A DNA stretch of 64,000 bases from Osedax fenrisi (taxonomy: Eukaryota; Annelida; Polychaeta; Sabellida; Siboglinidae): positions 32,436,007-32,500,006 of the forward strand of contig OZ025240.1 in assembly GCA_964019155.1 (NCBI GenBank), read 5' to 3'. Positions 62,101 to 64,000 of this stretch are shown in pieces. The notes under the pieces were generated by a model. It saw only the letters and a program-made list of their open reading frames with translations. It had not been told where the DNA came from and made no database searches. Every line of letters begins with the position of its first letter. Position 1 is the first letter of the stretch. Both the position numbers and the translations under genes were made by a program.

Positions 62101-64000
62101 TAGTGTTACTTGATGATGTACTAGGTCTATACTGTATATACTAGTGTTACTTAATTCTGTACTAGGTCTATACTGTATATACCAGTGTTACTTGATTCTG
62201 TACTAGGTCTATACTGTATATACCAGTGTTACTTGATTTTATACTAGGTCTATGCTGTATATACTAGTGTTACTTGATTCTGTACTAGGTCTATACTGTA
62301 TATACTAGTGTTACTTGATTTTATACTAGGTCTATGCTGTATATACTAGTGTTACTTGATTCTGTACTAGGTCTATACTGTATATACTAGTGTTACTTAA
62401 TGATGTACTAGGTCTATACTGTATATACTAGTGTTACTTGATTTTATACTAGGTCTATACTGTATATACTAGTGTTACTTAATTCTGTACTAGGTCTATA
62501 CTGCATATACTAGTGTTACTTGATGATGTACAAGGTCTATACTGTATATACTAGTGTTACTTGATGATGTACAAGGTCTATACTGTATATACTAGTGTTA
62601 CTTGATGATGTACTAGGTCTATACTGTATATACTAGTGTTACTTGATGATGTACTAGGTCTATACTGTATATACTAGTGTTACTTGATGATGTACTAGGT
62701 CTATATTGTATATACTAGTGTTACTTGATGATGTACAAGGTGTATACTGTATATACTAGTGTTACTTGATTCTGTACTAGGTCTATACTGTATATACCAG
62801 TGTTACTTGATGATGTACTAGGTCTATACTGTATATACCAGTGTTACTTAATGATGTACTAGGTCTATACTGTATATACTAGTGTTACTTGATTTTATAC
62901 TAGGTCTATACTGTATATACTAGTGTTACTTAATTCTGTACTAGGTCTATACTGTATATACCAGTGTTACTTGATGATGTACAAGGTCTATACTGTATAT
63001 ACTAGTGTTACTTAATTCTGTACTAGGTCTATACTGTATATACCAGTGTTACTTGATGATGTACAAGGTCTATACTGTATATACTAGTGTTACTTGATTC
63101 TGTACTAGGTCTATACTGTATATACTAGTGTTACTTGATTCTGTACTAGGTCTATACTGTATATACTAGTGTTACTTAATTCTGTACTAGGTCTATACTG
63201 TATATACTAGTGTTACTTGATTATGTACTAGGTCTATACTGTATATACCAGTGTTACTTGATGATGTACTAGGTCTATACTGTATATAATAATGTTACTT
63301 AATGATGTACTAGGTCTATACTGTATATACTAGTGTTACTTGATTCTGTACTAGGTCTATACTGTATATACTAGTGTTACTTGATCATGTACTAGGTCTA
63401 TACTGTATATACTAGTGTTACTTGATTCTGTACTAGGTCTATACTGTATATACCAGTGTTACTTGATGATGTACAAGGTCTATGCTGTATATACTAGTGT
63501 TACTTAATGATGTACTAGGTCTATACTGTATATACTAGTGTTACTTGATTCTGTACTAGGTCTATACTGTATATACTAGTGTTACTTGATTTTATACTAG
63601 GTCTATACTGTATATACTAGTGTTACTTAATTCTGTACTAGGTCTATACTGTATATACCAGTGTTACTTGATGATGTACAAGGTCTATACTGTATATACT
63701 AGTGTTACTTGATGATGTACAAGGTCTATGCTGTATATACTAGTGTTACTTAATGATGTACTAGGTCTATACTGTATATACCAGTGTTACTTGATGATGT
63801 ACAAGGTCTATGCTGTATATACTAGTGTTACTTAATGATGTACTAGGTCTATACTGTATATACCAGTGTTACTTGATGATGTACTAGGTCTATACTGTAT
63901 ATACTAGTGTTACTTGATTTTATACTAGGTCTATACTGTATATACTAGTGTTACTTAATTCTGTACTAGGTCTATACTGTATATACCAGTGTTACTTGAT
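56140..64000. repeat. 41-bp satellite array with higher-order structure, open at the window end
   Basis: About 190 head-to-tail copies of a 41-bp monomer, of the form CTATACTGTATATACTAGTG, TTACTTGATTCTGTACTAGG, T. Variants fall into types (GATTCTG, GATTTTA, GATGATG, AATGATG, AATTCTG, with ACTAGG or ACAAGG, and CTAGTG or CCAGTG). Rare variants recur at fixed distances. ATAATAATG occurs at 56193, 59801 and 63286, spacings of 3608 and 3485 bp, exactly 88 and 85 monomers. The AAGGATG type occurs at 57438, 57848, 60923 and 61333, giving 410 and 3485. The array therefore consists of about 2.2 copies of a 3.5-kb higher-order unit. No coding frame exists. Confidence 0.97.

Noticed and set aside
56140..64000. 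CRISPR-like array
   Set aside because: The repeat is a contiguous 41-bp tandem satellite with no unique spacers, in an animal genome.

Overview
The window looks like nuclear DNA of an animal. It is extremely AT-rich, with short, more GC-rich exons bounded by GT/AG splice sites, (TA)n runs everywhere, and many decayed non-LTR retrotransposons. The recognisable genes are metazoan: a metabotropic-glutamate-type class C GPCR, a cartilage-intermediate-layer-protein (CILP)-like extracellular protein, and a rhodopsin-type GPCR. The low GC and gene set would fit a sponge or another early-branching animal, but I cannot name the species from the sequence.

Layout. 0-3.1 kb: AT-rich, no gene seen. 3.1-10.4 kb (minus strand): class C GPCR covering the last visible ligand-domain exon, the cysteine-rich domain and all seven helices, with a decayed extra copy of the TM1-TM2 exon and one MITE candidate. 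10.5-11.4 kb: TTCGAA-rich tandem repeats. 11.6-25.8 kb (plus strand): about 20 exons of a CILP-like gene. One exon holds an in-frame TAA and one splice join near the 3' end is out of phase. Its introns hold a MITE candidate, a C2-like orphan exon, a LINE relic and a tRNA-derived SINE. 26-31.1 kb: two RTE-like LINE relics facing away from each other, the right one split by a CR1/L2-like LINE. 31.7-33.1 kb: a two-exon class A GPCR of 362 aa that looks intact. 34.9-43.9 kb: an alternating block of (AAT)n, truncated LINE, (AAT)n, near-full-length LINE, (AAT)n. 44.5 kb: an orphan class C GPCR ligand-domain exon on the plus strand. 45.4-46.1 kb: a 62-bp tandem array. 47.5-49.7 kb: another LINE relic in a locally duplicated target. 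50.4-52.1 kb: a cluster of MITEs. 52.5 kb: a sugar-transporter pseudo-exon. 54.7-55.05 kb: the second SINE. 56.1-64 kb: a 41-bp satellite with a higher-order period near 3.5 kb that runs off the window.

The three host genes are independent of each other; there is no operon logic. The strongest unusual signals are in the LINE block. In the near-complete LINE, ORF1 and ORF2 share one reading frame separated only by TGA CTA, with no ATG upstream of the first conserved endonuclease motif, which suggests stop-codon readthrough. That element and its diverged neighbour also both carry a stop codon at the same position between the endonuclease and reverse transcriptase domains. All splice sites and domain names come from reading the sequence by eye; no database search was run.
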